Under the pieces are notes generated by a model. That model saw only the letters and a list, made by a program, of their open reading frames with translations. It made no database searches and was not told the origin of the DNA. A stretch of 64,000 bases of DNA from NCBI RefSeq assembly GCF_001949145.1, contig NW_019091359.1, forward strand, positions 1,249,412 through 1,313,411, given 5' to 3'. The stretch is from Acanthaster planci (lineage: Eukaryota; Echinodermata; Asteroidea; Valvatida; Acanthasteridae). Positions 49,801 through 61,378 of the stretch are shown piece by piece; the first letter of the stretch is position 1; each line of letters opens with the position of its first letter. The position numbers and the translations under genes are program-made.

Positions 49801-52800
49801 CGATTGTTGAAAAAAAGAGAAACTGGCTTGCAGACGAAGCACAGTTCAATATGCTTTTCATGTCCACACAGGTGAGGAGAGGAAAAAACCTGAAGATAAA
49901 TTCAATCTGCCCTTGAACTAAATGGCGATGGAGTTCAAAGTGGGCGAGGGTTGCGTGAATTTACTGAACGGCACAGGCTAAATCTACAGAGATGTTAATG
50001 CCGACGAGGTGTACTATTCCCCACGGTCGGGCCTCAGCTCAAGTCAGATTTGCATGAGGCTAGACCATCCTCTGGTATTGACATAATCAAATTGTCCGCC
50101 CATATCGCTAATGGGTGAGGGACGCACACAGACATGTCCCACAACTTTCATGGAAGCACGCTGAATGAGGGATGGTGAATCGGGCAAATATTAAGCACGC
50201 ATTGACTTTTGCAATTAGTTTTTTTTTTGGTGGATATCCCATATATCAAAATGAGAGATGGCCCATTATTTACAAATTCGGTAAATGCATCAGAGTGGTT
50301 AAGTGGCACGCAAGGGATGACATGAGCTGGGGCTCATTTTAGACTCGGGAACCTCGAGAATAGAAGGTTAAAGCGGCATGTACAAATGCCCTTCATAATC
50401 GATGTTGATTTTGCCCTAAATCAACCGCAATTAATTTCTCGTCAGTTGAGAATATTAGAATTTGAGACAGGCACTGCAAACAAAAGAAAGATGTTACACA
50501 TAGATTGAAATTTTGTTTCTAAGTAAAGCAAAGAATGAAATACCGGTACAAGAAGATGGAAAAACCAATGTGGAAAACCACTAGGGGGAAATTGACAGAA
50601 GGGGGAATGTTCAAATAACAGAAATAGTGGAAATCAACAGACTTTATAGATGAACAAAGTGAATTTTCACTTCCAGTTGAAATAGTCATGTTTGTGCAAA
50701 ATCTATATTTTTTGTACAATCAACCCTCTGAACCACTGTCATTTCTAACTAAAGATCCAATGTTTCTTACAAATATCACTGAAGACAGCGGCAGTTTTGC
50801 CAGTTTTCATCTAGAATTACATATGTAACTCTGGTAAAATGTGGTGAAATACTACATGTAGGTGAACAAATCTTGTGCATGTAGGTACATGTATATGTAC
50901 ATGTGGTGTGCAGTGTGCATGAATGTATATTCAGATTGAAATTCAATCCACTCATAGTGTGCCAACAAATTGACAATCGATATAACGGAAAGTTCAAATT
51001 TACAGATAGGGTTAGTGCTGTCTGAATCATACATTTTGTTATCACGCCTGTACACTTACTGAGGAAGGTTCATCCGTTTCCATCTAGTACAGCATGTAAA
51101 CAAAAGTCGATAAACAGTCAATTAAAAATAACTTGTGAATTGCAACTTCTGGTTCTGTAAATGAGCAGTTATGAAGTTCTTGAAGATCTACAGATTCTTG
51201 TGGGGAAATACAACAACAAAAAGGAGTTTGTCTTTAAGTTGAACTATCTGCTAAGTTGCCGACAGCTTGCTCTGTACTTACACCTGTGTATCAGTGAGTT
51301 ATGTTTGGTTCATACCAACCACAAAGACTGCTTTTTCATGGTGCTAGACGACAAAAAGAAGGACTCTAAGCACCAAGAAAAAACAGTCTTCGGAATCGGC
51401 GCCGCCTCTTCAGAACTCAGCTCAAGATTCCTTCAGGCTTGTGCTCTTGTCAGTATCAATCAAGACAAATCCCAACTCTTCTCACTTAAGCCGCCTTTAT
51501 GAACCTGGGGTCTCAGTCTGTGCTGTGTCTGACATAAGAGTGAGATTTGTAGTTTAGGTATAAACCAAATGTGTACAATAGACACAAATGGGCTGGAAAT
51601 CCACCGCATGGAAAAGTCTTCAGGCCTTAGAAATAAAAAAAACCCAACCAATCTGGAGATAGCTTTTGCAAGCTACATGTATTTCTACAAATAATTAGAA
51701 GATATATTTCACACCCCTGGTGACTAACTGCACCTCGAGTCACAAAACCACCTTTCAAATATGAATTTACTGGCCTAAACTTTAATCATTAACACCAGTG
51801 AAGCTTATTTTGCTGGCTGGCAATGAATTATTCCATCCTGAGAAGAGAAAATCCTGCATGAACAGAGACCATCCAGCGTAAAGGTACCCTTTCTAAGTGG
51901 CTCAGATAAATTCTGAACAGTTTCAGCTTCTTTTTCTCCTTGTTTAACAATTTTCAATGGTCAGATCTTCCCCCCATCATTTCCACTGGTTATGGTGCCT
52001 CCAACATCTCCCGCAGCACGATCAATCTTAATCCTCAACCTCCTGACACTCACTGACAGGCCGAGTCTCTTCGGTATTCGGATGGCGGACGGCTGAAGGG
52101 TCCTCAGTCAGACCCGAGAGCAAGGACCTTCTCCACGGTCAGACGGGACTCTGTGTCTCCATCCTACCCTGGAGATGTCCAGAGTTGCGAGTGACCACGC
52201 AGAGGCTCTGATTTCAACTGGTGCTTAGATCATTCCGGTCTGGGCACTATCCACCACCTGAAACCAGGCCCCGGGGTGGCAAGGGGGTTTGATGCAAGAC
52301 GCTCTCCATGGGCTCCCCCTGTCCTGTCCGTCAGGTGCTTGCTGCTCACAGGCAACACGCCTACATGTACATGTACATGTGTACATGTAGCTTGACCAGT
52401 TCATCATGTGCCACCAGAGGAGAATTCAGGTAGCGCGCTTTGTGATGTCGTTGACATGGAAAGCATTTTTAATATAATTCATATTATTATTATTAAAACA
52501 AAACACAAGTCATGTCTAACAGCTTGCTTAACACACCCCTATGTCAGGCATGCAGACGATTCATGTCTACATACATGTATATGAGTAGTATTTCCTGGAT
52601 GGCTGGGCATGTACCAGCATGTACTTCAACACCCAAAACGTGAAATAGCATGACGGTTTAATATACACTACTCACAGAAAGTTAAGGACCACTTTTTATT
52701 TTGTGTATACATTTTTATATGAGATATTTCACTGCTGAAAATTTGCATTTGATGTTTTGAAACATTTCTTAAAATTTTTTACTCCAATGAGAACACCATC

Positions 52801-55800
52801 TAGACAAACAAAAATTGATAGAACTAGAACTCAGTCATTGCTAGGAAAAAAATTACTAGTTACGAAAAAAGTGGTCCTTAACTTTTTTTTGAGTAGTGTA
52901 CACGTACATTGCTGAAACCATCAACGGCAAGCGTCTCCTGTTTTTAGAAAATCTGAATTCTTTGAAGTCAAAAATGGAGGGGAAAAATAAGCTACTGCCA
53001 ATTTTGGGGCAATATGATGGATGCTGATTTTTATTAAAAGCAGAAACCACACCTGTTTGGTATCCCATAGTTTGGTTTCATTCCAGTCTTAGTCTGCATG
53101 CTGATTCACAGGATATTGTTGGGAAGTGCTCACATCAGGGCAAAAATGTATCTGAGCAACATTGCCAACATGACAGTAGCCCACTGTCCCGTTACTGTGT
53201 TCTGTGTCACCCACACTCCATGTACATGTGCATCAAACCTGAGTCTTGAGTTTCTGGCTAATCTAATATGAAGTGAGAGTAAATTGGGCCTACAATTGAT
53301 GGTTCCAATCCCAAGGAAAGACGCTCTACACCTTTGGCAGAAAAACTATTAGCCTGTTTCACAGGTTAACAAGGAATTTGACACTGGGCTCAAGGGATTA
53401 GTGCATAATTTCCCTGCCAAGGTGGTAAATGCAGAATTCTGTGGTTAGAGGAATTCTGAATGTAGTCCTATCCCTAGTACTCGTAACTAGGAGAAAGATC
53501 TTTTTTCTTTCGATTAGACAACAATCAGAATACACATGTACAGTAATATTTGATCTATTTAAAGACTCTGTGGACATCAGTCACTTGTGAAAACATCTAG
53601 ACATTCAGGCTGGAATCTTTCTGTAACTATAAGTAATTCCAACAGTTTGTTTATAACTGTACATGTAAATGTAGCCTACATATGGGCAGTATGAAGGAAC
53701 TCCTCAAACAGATGTTCACTGTACATGTTTATTTACAGCACTTTGGGATTTCAAAAATCTTGTGATAATGCTTGTGCATTACACATATCCCAACTGATGA
53801 CTACAGATAACCATTAATAGACAGATAACCATTAATAGACACGGAATCTAAATTTGGTGTTTTTCTAGTTTCTTGCAGGGACTATGTAAATCCTTGTCCT
53901 TTAGTTACAGTATGCGAATCACAGATTTCATTGCGATGTACGTGCACAGAAATCAACTTCCAATCAAATTACTGATGGTTGGCAGACAAAACTGATGACG
54001 GGAAAAAATATCCTGACGCAGGAGAGGTGTCACAAAGCAAAGCAGAAGGTTTTTGACACTGGAAAGATTGAACAGATGACGGAATCAGACAGACACTGGA
54101 CATGCAGATTGTGTGGCTGTACAGACAGATCATTGGGAGACCACATTTAAAAGCCATCACTGAGGTGGCAATGCAATTATGTGCAGGTTTGTAGCAGTAC
54201 ACGGATACTAGATGCTACTCAAACTCAGTGCTGCGATTGGCATTGTGGTTGGATAAGACTTCATGTAGGTGGAATGACAGTGAAACTGGCCAAAATTGGC
54301 TGAATTTGCTTGCTACAAATTATTGCTTTACCAACTGGGCCTAATTTTATGATGCCATTTAGTAAATTTACATGTACGGTATATGCCAAGAAATCTTTCG
54401 GATGGCTACCAATCAGAAGCAAATAGAGTCATCGTGCTGAGCAAATGAATTCTGTGGTTAGGCAAACAAAGGTCTGCTTCCCACTTCATGGCATCTTATA
54501 ACAGGGCAAGTAAATGGCACATGCAGGCACTTTTCTCTTAGGATGTGCGGCTACTTACATGGTTTGGAATAACAACAGCAAGAAGGGTCAAGTGGGATTT
54601 CTTTTAAATGAAACAAACACTTGAAAGGGAACTCCTGCTGTGTGCAATGGTACCAATTGCAGGTGTAAGTCCATCGAACCTCTCTGAACCACATTCAATC
54701 TACGGTTATGTACCAGTACAACAATAACATTTCTTTTTCTTTTTTGCCAATTTCATATTGGGTAGGTTGGGAAACAGGAAACAGAACTTTAGGGGGGCAT
54801 CGCAGCTCTATGTACCGTATGTCATTGGCAGCTGGTGTTCAGTATGTCCAATTTCCATTTTGACACGACAACATGTGGAAGTTACATTCAAGTGAATCCC
54901 CCTTACTGCCACAGAACTGAAAATGAAATTCACCTGATTTTTGGTACACAATCTCGGTCATCTCATCACACCAAAGACTGATATACATGTACATGTGTGT
55001 CTTTACAAGGTCATTCAGTGGTTCAATTTTTCCGTAGCATGTTCCCTTTGCCAAATGTTTGTGGTGAGGTGAGATTATACATGTTTATATTCATCTCCAA
55101 AATCACATTACTTGATTGTCCTCAAGCTGAAAACCTTACACACTGCGAAGTTTGGTACCCTGTACAATGTACACGAGGAATGATCTATATACATGTACAC
55201 GTACATATAAAAGCAAGTTAATTTTGTTCGGGGCACACTGAGCCACGGATGACAATGAAAAGACATACAATACTCTTGTCATGTACATTTTTCTGCTCTA
55301 TCGTAAAATCTGGCACAACAAGCAAACAAACTAATTAGCCACGACCATTCCTGAAAATGCATTACTCTGCTTGCAACATGCATGTAAAATGCAAACTGAA
55401 GCGCCATCTTCATCCGAGAAAAGACGGGCTTACCATGTTGTCAGTATGTCTGCAGCAGAGAATTTGAATATGCATTCCCTGAAGCAGTGGGTGCTTCATT
55501 AAAGGGTCATTTGGATAAAAACATACACGGCATTTACAAATGCTAATGTACCACAAAAACAAAGTTGCATTTTTCCACCGAGAGCTAGACGCACTAAGGA
55601 TCAAGATGTGGTGTGAATACAACTACAAGCCTCAAGGATACAGCATATCTATTGCCTCGTAAACGTGAAGGCAAAAATTGTCCTTCTTCAACAAGAAATC
55701 CTATTATACCAGTCTCCACGCTGGATGGCATTGAATGCACCTGAGAATGCACAGCTCAGCAGAAATGACAGAGGTCCTGCGGTAGTGGAGTGCGTGCTAC

Positions 55801-58696
55801 ATTCTGCGGTTGATTCAAGTTACTTCATTGAGGACTTGGTGAGTGCTGGATGCTGCATTGAAGATGGATTGAATGAATCTTCTGGCCTTCTGGGACAAAT
55901 TAAACTTGACTCTGCTCGCACACAAAGTAACTACGGTCAAAGGCAGTGTGTCTTAAATTGTTACCCTTCTAACGTTGTTATTTCCAAAGCGTTTTGCATT
56001 TGCCGGGCTTCATCTATGGCTGTCTCATCAGAATGAAACACAAAGTGACACTTCCCAGGTTTATGATACATACCGGTACATGTACGTGTACATTTAACCA
56101 ACAATTCACCACCCATTTTAGTCTGATAATTTAATTACGGTTGGAGTAAAAAAATTGAAAAGCTTGATAATCAAGTTTTTGATGACATCAGAAAGTTGCA
56201 TATGGGTATGCCAACTGAAATCATAGAAAGCTTTGAGGTTTTGAAGGGGAACTTCTGTTGTCAAAATGCAGAATAATACCAAATTGGACTTTTCCTTTCA
56301 TAAATTTCTCAAAGGGAAATTAGTCCACAGCATGTACCATTTCCTCCCAATTCCTATCTATTCTGATTGACTACTTCTGTGGAAATCATTTCTAATTTCC
56401 ATCTTCAACCTTTTTTTTTCTTAGCGAAATTTTGGAGGTAGTTTTTATCTACACATAAATAGTGACAACAGCTTCAACGCAAAGATGTCGAAAGACAGAC
56501 GATTCGGGGGGCTTTTCCATCTGATGAAAGCAGACAGGCTTCCTGCCATGCTGTCAGCCTTCCTCGGAGAGCCGCATGTTGTCATAATGTTAGCCCTCTC
56601 AGCAACGCTCATCCCCTCATTACAAGGAGGATTGAAGAGGATTCTCTTACACATCACGACACAAAGCCAGCTTGAATTCAATCCCGCAGTTTCTGTTTAA
56701 ATGCCAACACAAGGCCGTACATTAATCAGCCTGTGAGGGAACTGAGCCGTGAGACAGCAAAAGCGAAGCGGAGGTCACTGCTTAGTGCATCGGCGCTGAG
56801 GTGTCCATTGTCTGAAATGTGAACACACAAACAAAAAACCAGCCTCTCAGGCCGGTTGCCTTGAAAACGCTCCCCACCAATGCTCTCCTCACAGACCTGC
56901 CACTCACATTTGATACAGAGAGCATTACAAACCGAGACACCAGAAATTGGCAGAATAAAACCCCCATTTATCACGGCAAAGACAGCCACAAAAAGGGGAT
57001 GTGTGATCAGTGACACATCATTTTACAGGAAAGGGGGGGAGGTTTAACAAATTTTGAGGAAAACTGGACCCTGTTAAAAAAGGCAAAGGATAGTGAAAAA
57101 GTGCCAAATTAAAGTACACTGTATATTTGTAAAAATTGGGTGTTAATAAAAGGATGTTGTATATACGAGAAGTTTTATCATATTTTTGTGGGGTTAAAAG
57201 AACGAAAAAAGAGATCGGACTTAGTACAGTGGGTCATACATGTAGCTTTAAAACAAAAACGAAATAATACAGTTGACTGCATTAAAGGAATGATTAGAAC
57301 AAATCCATATGCAATGCAATTACAACAGGAACTGTTTGACATTGTTTTCACTTTTCAGTACCAGACAAAAACAAATAAAAAATGCATGTTTGTTCTTTTT
57401 TTTTTTTTTTACAAGATTGGAGGATATCATGCACCTCAATGAAAATAATGATGACCCTTCAACCCTTCGGGGCATGATATGAAAAGACACATATCCCTGA
57501 GCTCTCTCTAGTGTTGTCTTACGCTCGCAAACGAAATGGGATATCCTCACCGACTATTTTCTTTTCTGCATGAACCTTTTTATGTAGCACCGAGAAATTT
57601 ATTTTTGAGCAGGGGGAAAGGAAATCCTCCATTCAAAGAGATTCCAATGACCCCTCTGACATTCAGAAGATCCTCCCCAGACTGCTTCTTATCTCAAATA
57701 ATCCCCTGTGAGTGTTACAGTGCCTTAACCTTTCCAACAAGGTGGAAGGAGGGGGGAGAATTGAGGGACGGAGGAAAAAAAACCTCCATCTCAACTCAAT
57801 CACAAGATGTCTGCCTGACTGCTTAGAACAGGCAGCTGAAACAGCAAGCTCCTATCAGTAAGCCTTTTACAAGAGTCCTACGAGCCCCTTGCTGATTTAC
57901 AATGCAGGGATGGAATAATCGGGGGGGGGCCTTGGAAGAGGGAGGAGAAGTGGGAAGTGTCGGTGGAAAAACATGGAGGCCGGATGATGAACACATGCAG
58001 CAGAGGTGGGGGAAACTACGGTACATCAGCACACCTTGAGCGTACACACCGTGGGTGTTCTCATGTTGGACTAACAGGAGAATGGGGTTTCGAATGGGGA
58101 GAATCAACGCGCGAACATTGTTGGCGAACAAGATTCTTACTCTCCACTTTCTGGGGAGTGGATGGAGAACATCAAGAACAAAGCTGGCACATCAGGACAT
58201 GGATTTTGGTTTTGTTACATAAAATAGAAAACACTCCTAATAAGGTAAATAAAACCCAGGGCAAATACTCATGGCTATCCGAGAGACTTTACCCTGACCA
58301 TTTAATATGGCTATTTGGTGACATTAATTTATGTGAGATGGTAAATATCATGCCATCTTTTCGTTTGGTGTAAAATGGCGACTCCTATCTCGACGTTCAG
58401 CACAACTGCACTCCTTCTGCACTTCAGCGTCGTAATCAACGACCCAAGAACACTTTTCGTCAGTCCCGTGAGAATGGGGTTTCGAATAGGCCCTGTATGT
58501 CTTTGATGGTGGCTCGCTGACTGAAACTCACCTCGGCTTGACGCTGTTTCTCCAGTATCTGCCGCTGCAAGTGCAACTCGTCGTTGGCCTGTATCAACTC
58601 CTGCTGCAGGGCCAGTTTCTTCTTCAGCGTGGCGTGCTTGTCACTGCGCTGCTTGGCCTTGAAGCTCTGCCACTTCTGGTACTGGTCCTCCTTCCT
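40868..58696 (-). CDS. Unrecognised coiled-coil protein, 3' part (8 exons, 551 residues)
   Basis: Exons (5' to 3'): 58696-58532, 49003-48931, 47444-47213, 46082-45937, 44868-44693, 43502-43299, 42092-41672, 41106-40868; all phases join and the stop is TGA at 40870-40868. The first exon starts in phase 0 after an acceptor, so the N-terminus is missing. Residues 1 to about 105 are charged and heptad-rich (KWQSFKAKQ ... LQRQILEKQRQAEIREAKRQ ... RRAARKLAAKLQQ), a likely coiled coil. A Ser/Asp/Glu linker follows (SVVSSSDEDDKDEDGEHD). Next comes a probably folded region around SALWGTLRDQ, AYGAFVRECLTNN, KVELMYRAAMTNEDKA and NPIPDFNNLKG. Then there is an acidic, Pro-rich tail and a C-terminal motif LSLTALEDYKPAVHLLGQGD. 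No catalytic signature, signal peptide or membrane segment is seen; a structural or scaffold role is only a guess. Exon 4 needs the second AG of a CAGAGAG acceptor to stay in frame. Confidence 0.8.
42223..42868. mobile_element. piggyBac-like MITE in an intron of the coiled-coil gene
   Basis: TTAA (42219-42222) is followed by CCCTCAAAGAGCC and then a G run with GGCAGAATCTGCCCCC. The right end is the inverted counterpart (GGGGGGGCAGATTCTGCC ... GGCTCTTTGAGGGG), ending at 42868 before TAAT, a one-base-decayed TTAA. CCC-starting ends in TTAA fit piggyBac. The 640-bp interior is AT-rich and non-coding. Confidence 0.65.
44086..44101 (-). promoter_or_regulatory. CTCF-like site
   Basis: Read on the minus strand, CCAACAGAGGGCGCTG matches the bilaterian CTCF consensus CCASYAGRKGGCRSYR at 15 of 16 positions. 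It lies in an intron of the coiled-coil gene. GCGCCCTC words are common in such genomes, so occupancy is unproven. Confidence 0.3.
52364..52389. repeat. ACATGT simple repeat
   Basis: This is a run of overlapping ACATGTACATGT units. Shorter ACATGTAC words recur throughout the window on both strands, which is a compositional habit of this genome rather than a local feature. Confidence 0.7.
52664..52900. mobile_element. Tc1/mariner-like MITE with TA duplication
   Basis: TA at 52664-52665 is followed by CACTACTCACAGAAAGTTAA and then GGACCACTTTTT. The right end is the inverted copy (AAAAAAGTGGTCCTTAAC ... GAGTAGTG) before TA at 52899-52900. The arms are about 34 bp with few mismatches. The 233-bp element has no transposase frame. 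TA duplication and CACT ends suit Tc1/mariner. Confidence 0.8.
53803..53838. repeat. 18-bp tandem duplication
   Basis: ACAGATAACCATTAATAG occurs twice head to tail (53803-53820 and 53821-53838). It is a simple local duplication in the large intron with no visible function. Confidence 0.85.
58078..58487. repeat. 18-bp direct repeat flanking about 374 bp
   Basis: GAGAATGGGGTTTCGAAT occurs exactly at 58078-58095 and at 58470-58487, just upstream of the splice donor of the most 5' visible coiled-coil exon (minus-strand sense: in the intron following it). The repeat could be a target-site duplication around a short insertion, but the enclosed sequence has no A-tail or inverted ends. Confidence 0.5.
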
Positions 58697-60515
58697 CTGT
58701 TGGCAACATGCACACATCAAGACAGGGAAGAGACACCAAGGTCAAAGTTTATTGTGGTGCAAAAAAAAACCCTTGGAAATGCCTCTTAGCTCAGGGGTGC
58801 TGTGCTGGCTGTTCACAAGGTGTGACAGACACCAGCCTGGTGGGTACTGCATTAGCAAGAACCAAGACCAGATTTCAAACGCCCAATGCTTTCACTTGCA
58901 ATTTTCACATCAATCATTACCTGTAAAAGCTAGAAAAATTGGACGTCCATTTTTTATTTTGCAGGATAAAAAGAGGGAGCATCACTAGTTAGCATCATGG
59001 TACCGGTACGTTGTGGACATTTTCATATTTTGACTTCAACAACTGTTAACAAATTAAAATGTTCATGTCCCAATAGGAGAAATGCCTTTGAAATACAAAA
59101 AATATTGTAAATAAAAATGAATTGTCATGATTAGAAAAGCAAAGAAACCATATCGGCCAAACAAGATGATAGCTTAACCAAATGCTGTCTAAACTTACAT
59201 GTACATGTGCGTGTACAGCGAGATTCATAAATAGTAACATTGGATTTTGTTCTTCACAAACATCAGTGGATATGCAATGCTTCTGCACGTAAAAACTAGA
59301 TTAGTGAAAGGAAAACTGACATTTAAATACATGTATGTACCCGTATTTTCACCTCCCTCAATTCTATTATTTGAAATGTCATCCCTGAAGCCTGGAATTT
59401 TAAGAACTTCGACGGGTACAGGGTGCACAGAGTACATGTGTTCGATGACAAACGGCCTAAAAATTAAACAGCCAATCCCTGATCGAAAGGACATACGGTA
59501 CACTGACGATTCATACATAATTCATTTTCACCCACTCATGCATAGGCATGTGGCCTATTGGTATGCCATATGTGGCACCAAAAACAAAAGGACTCCTAAT
59601 GCACAACCATACATTTACATGTACTTGTGCGTCACCAGACAAGAACAAAACAAGGCATAAATTCATACAGACAGTATGGACAGAAATGAACGCTTTCCTA
59701 GCAATCCATTCAAGGATGGCTGTGCTTTGATGACATATGACTATTGCACCCATGTACAAGCTCCAATAGCAGCAGGGACAGCTACTTGTATAAACCAATT
59801 TCAAATGGCCAAGCCTTACCATAAATGACAATAATAGACCAAACCTGAGGTCAAACATTGGTACATGTGCATTGGTACAGTTTGTATACATGTATCACAG
59901 CTTTAGAGAAATCTGAGGAGATACTGTACCATTCCTGTGGAGTCACCACAGTTACACAAGGGTTTTAACTTGAGTGTATGCACGCATTTTGGAAAGTCAC
60001 AACACCCTATAGGTCAGAGAAGAACGTGCGCGTACCACCTGTGTGCGAACAGGATGACCCCACAGTAACGGCTTTTACGGTACATGTAATTCTGGTTGTC
60101 GGATTAGTCCATACAGTGATACACAGCACTAAGATATGTACTGACACACGTACATCCTCTACCAGTGATCAAACACACAGCCAACCCATTAAAAAATGTT
60201 TTTAATGTGATGTATATATATGTACAAATACATGTGTCATAGTGTTTCCAATTTAGGGATACAAGAAGTACTTGAATATACTGGTCACACATAATTTTTT
60301 ATGTAGTAAATAAAACAAACAAACCCCCAAAACATGCACATGTATTGTGACTAGGAGCCAAGGGAGTACTTTTTTTGGAATGTTTAATGCACTAAGACTG
60401 GTGTTGTTCATAACACGCTTGACATTTACACTGTAAACTGAGCATGAGATCATGTCCAACATTATAACATCCTTCTCACTGCTAAATATCAAACGGCCAA
60501 GCAGCCCTCCAGATC

Positions 60516-60527
60516 AGGTCAAGGTCA
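60516..60527 (+). promoter_or_regulatory. DR0 nuclear-receptor site
   Basis: AGGTCAAGGTCA is a perfect direct repeat of the AGGTCA half-site with no spacer, the preferred site of NR6A1 (GCNF)-type receptors; it also contains TCAAGGTCA for SF1/ERR-type receptors. It is a single short motif, so function is uncertain. Confidence 0.25.
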
Positions 60528-61364
60528 AGATGACGCATTAAAGATGAAATGCGACCCACGCTCGTCCCAAGAGTCACTGCTTTACCATTATTACTGTTGG
60601 GGGCGAGCATTAATTCCCTTGACCGTGTGCTGGCCAATTACACTCATTCGCAATCACTCCTGGTCCTAAAAGAGCTCACCTCATGAAAACCAACAAATCC
60701 AGTCAGGCTGCACAGCAAGGGGGGGTGGGGGAATGCCGCAAGCACTTAACGCCCACTTCACGGGGAGCTTCCCCATCTGCTAATTCACTGGTGAATACCT
60801 CAGAGACCGTAGTGCCACTTTGCATGGCTTCCATCAACTCCCCTGGCCAGACTGGACACAATATTCCCCTGGTGCACTGCCATCATATCGCTCCACACAC
60901 CATTTAAGAAAAAAACAGTCTTGCAACGATCGGCCCCTGTGTGGGTGCGTGCGAGCGTGTGTGTCTATGTACACACTGTACCGATCGCAAATATCAAATT
61001 AATTTGACTTGGTAGTGGTTTGAAGATGGTCTGTGTGTACAGCGGGGATGGCACCGTCGTTTTGAATAGCAAGTAATATGATTATTCATGAGATACTTTG
61101 ATGGACATGGTCAAAATAAGAGAGACTGTGAGTACGGCGGGTGCTATTCCGGGGGGATGGCCATGGTAACTGCATCCAAATTATACATGAGCACTGCATA
61201 CATACGTGTACAAAAAAAAACTGCAGATGGCAAGAAACAGCGATCACATCGAGATAGTAATACACCTAATTGCTGGGGAATCAATACCCATGAAGTGGTA
61301 ACTCGCCAGTGGCCACTCACTCATCCTTAATAAGACAAACCACCGCACAAATTGCTTGGGCTGT

Positions 61365-61378
61365 GTTACCACGGCAAC
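61365..61378 (+). promoter_or_regulatory. RFX X-box
   Basis: GTTACC-AC-GGCAAC is a perfect symmetrical X-box (GTNRCC, two-base spacer, RGYAAC), the site of RFX factors that drive many ciliary genes. It lies 2.7 kb upstream of the first visible exon of the minus-strand coiled-coil gene. Whether this is that gene's promoter or an intron is unknown. Confidence 0.35.

Larger units (their letters stand above)
49004..58531. other. Large 9.5-kb intron of the coiled-coil gene
   Basis: It is far longer than the other introns in the window. The flanking exons join in phase 0 within one coiled coil (QAE|IREAKR), so no coding exon seems to be skipped. It contains a Tc1/mariner-like MITE (52666-52898), ACATGT-type simple repeat (about 52363-52389), an 18-bp tandem duplication (53803-53838) and an 18-bp direct repeat flanking 58096-58469. 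The block 49.9-50.3 kb is complex, non-repetitive sequence with an octamer ATTTGCAT near 50047, as an enhancer might be. I see no nested gene. Confidence 0.5.

Noticed and set aside
55665-56036. A protein-like plus-strand frame of about 120 codons inside the large intron
   Set aside because: It opens on GTG rather than ATG and shows no family motif; probably chance, though the block may be conserved for other reasons.
57957-58373. A 138-codon plus-strand frame
   Set aside because: No motif, low-complexity start, lies across the 18-bp repeat, and shows no splice or poly(A) context.
60680-60750. A minus-strand exon ending at a GTGAGC donor near 60686
   Set aside because: Going back from the donor, the phase-0 frame meets a stop before any acceptor that would leave a meaningful exon.
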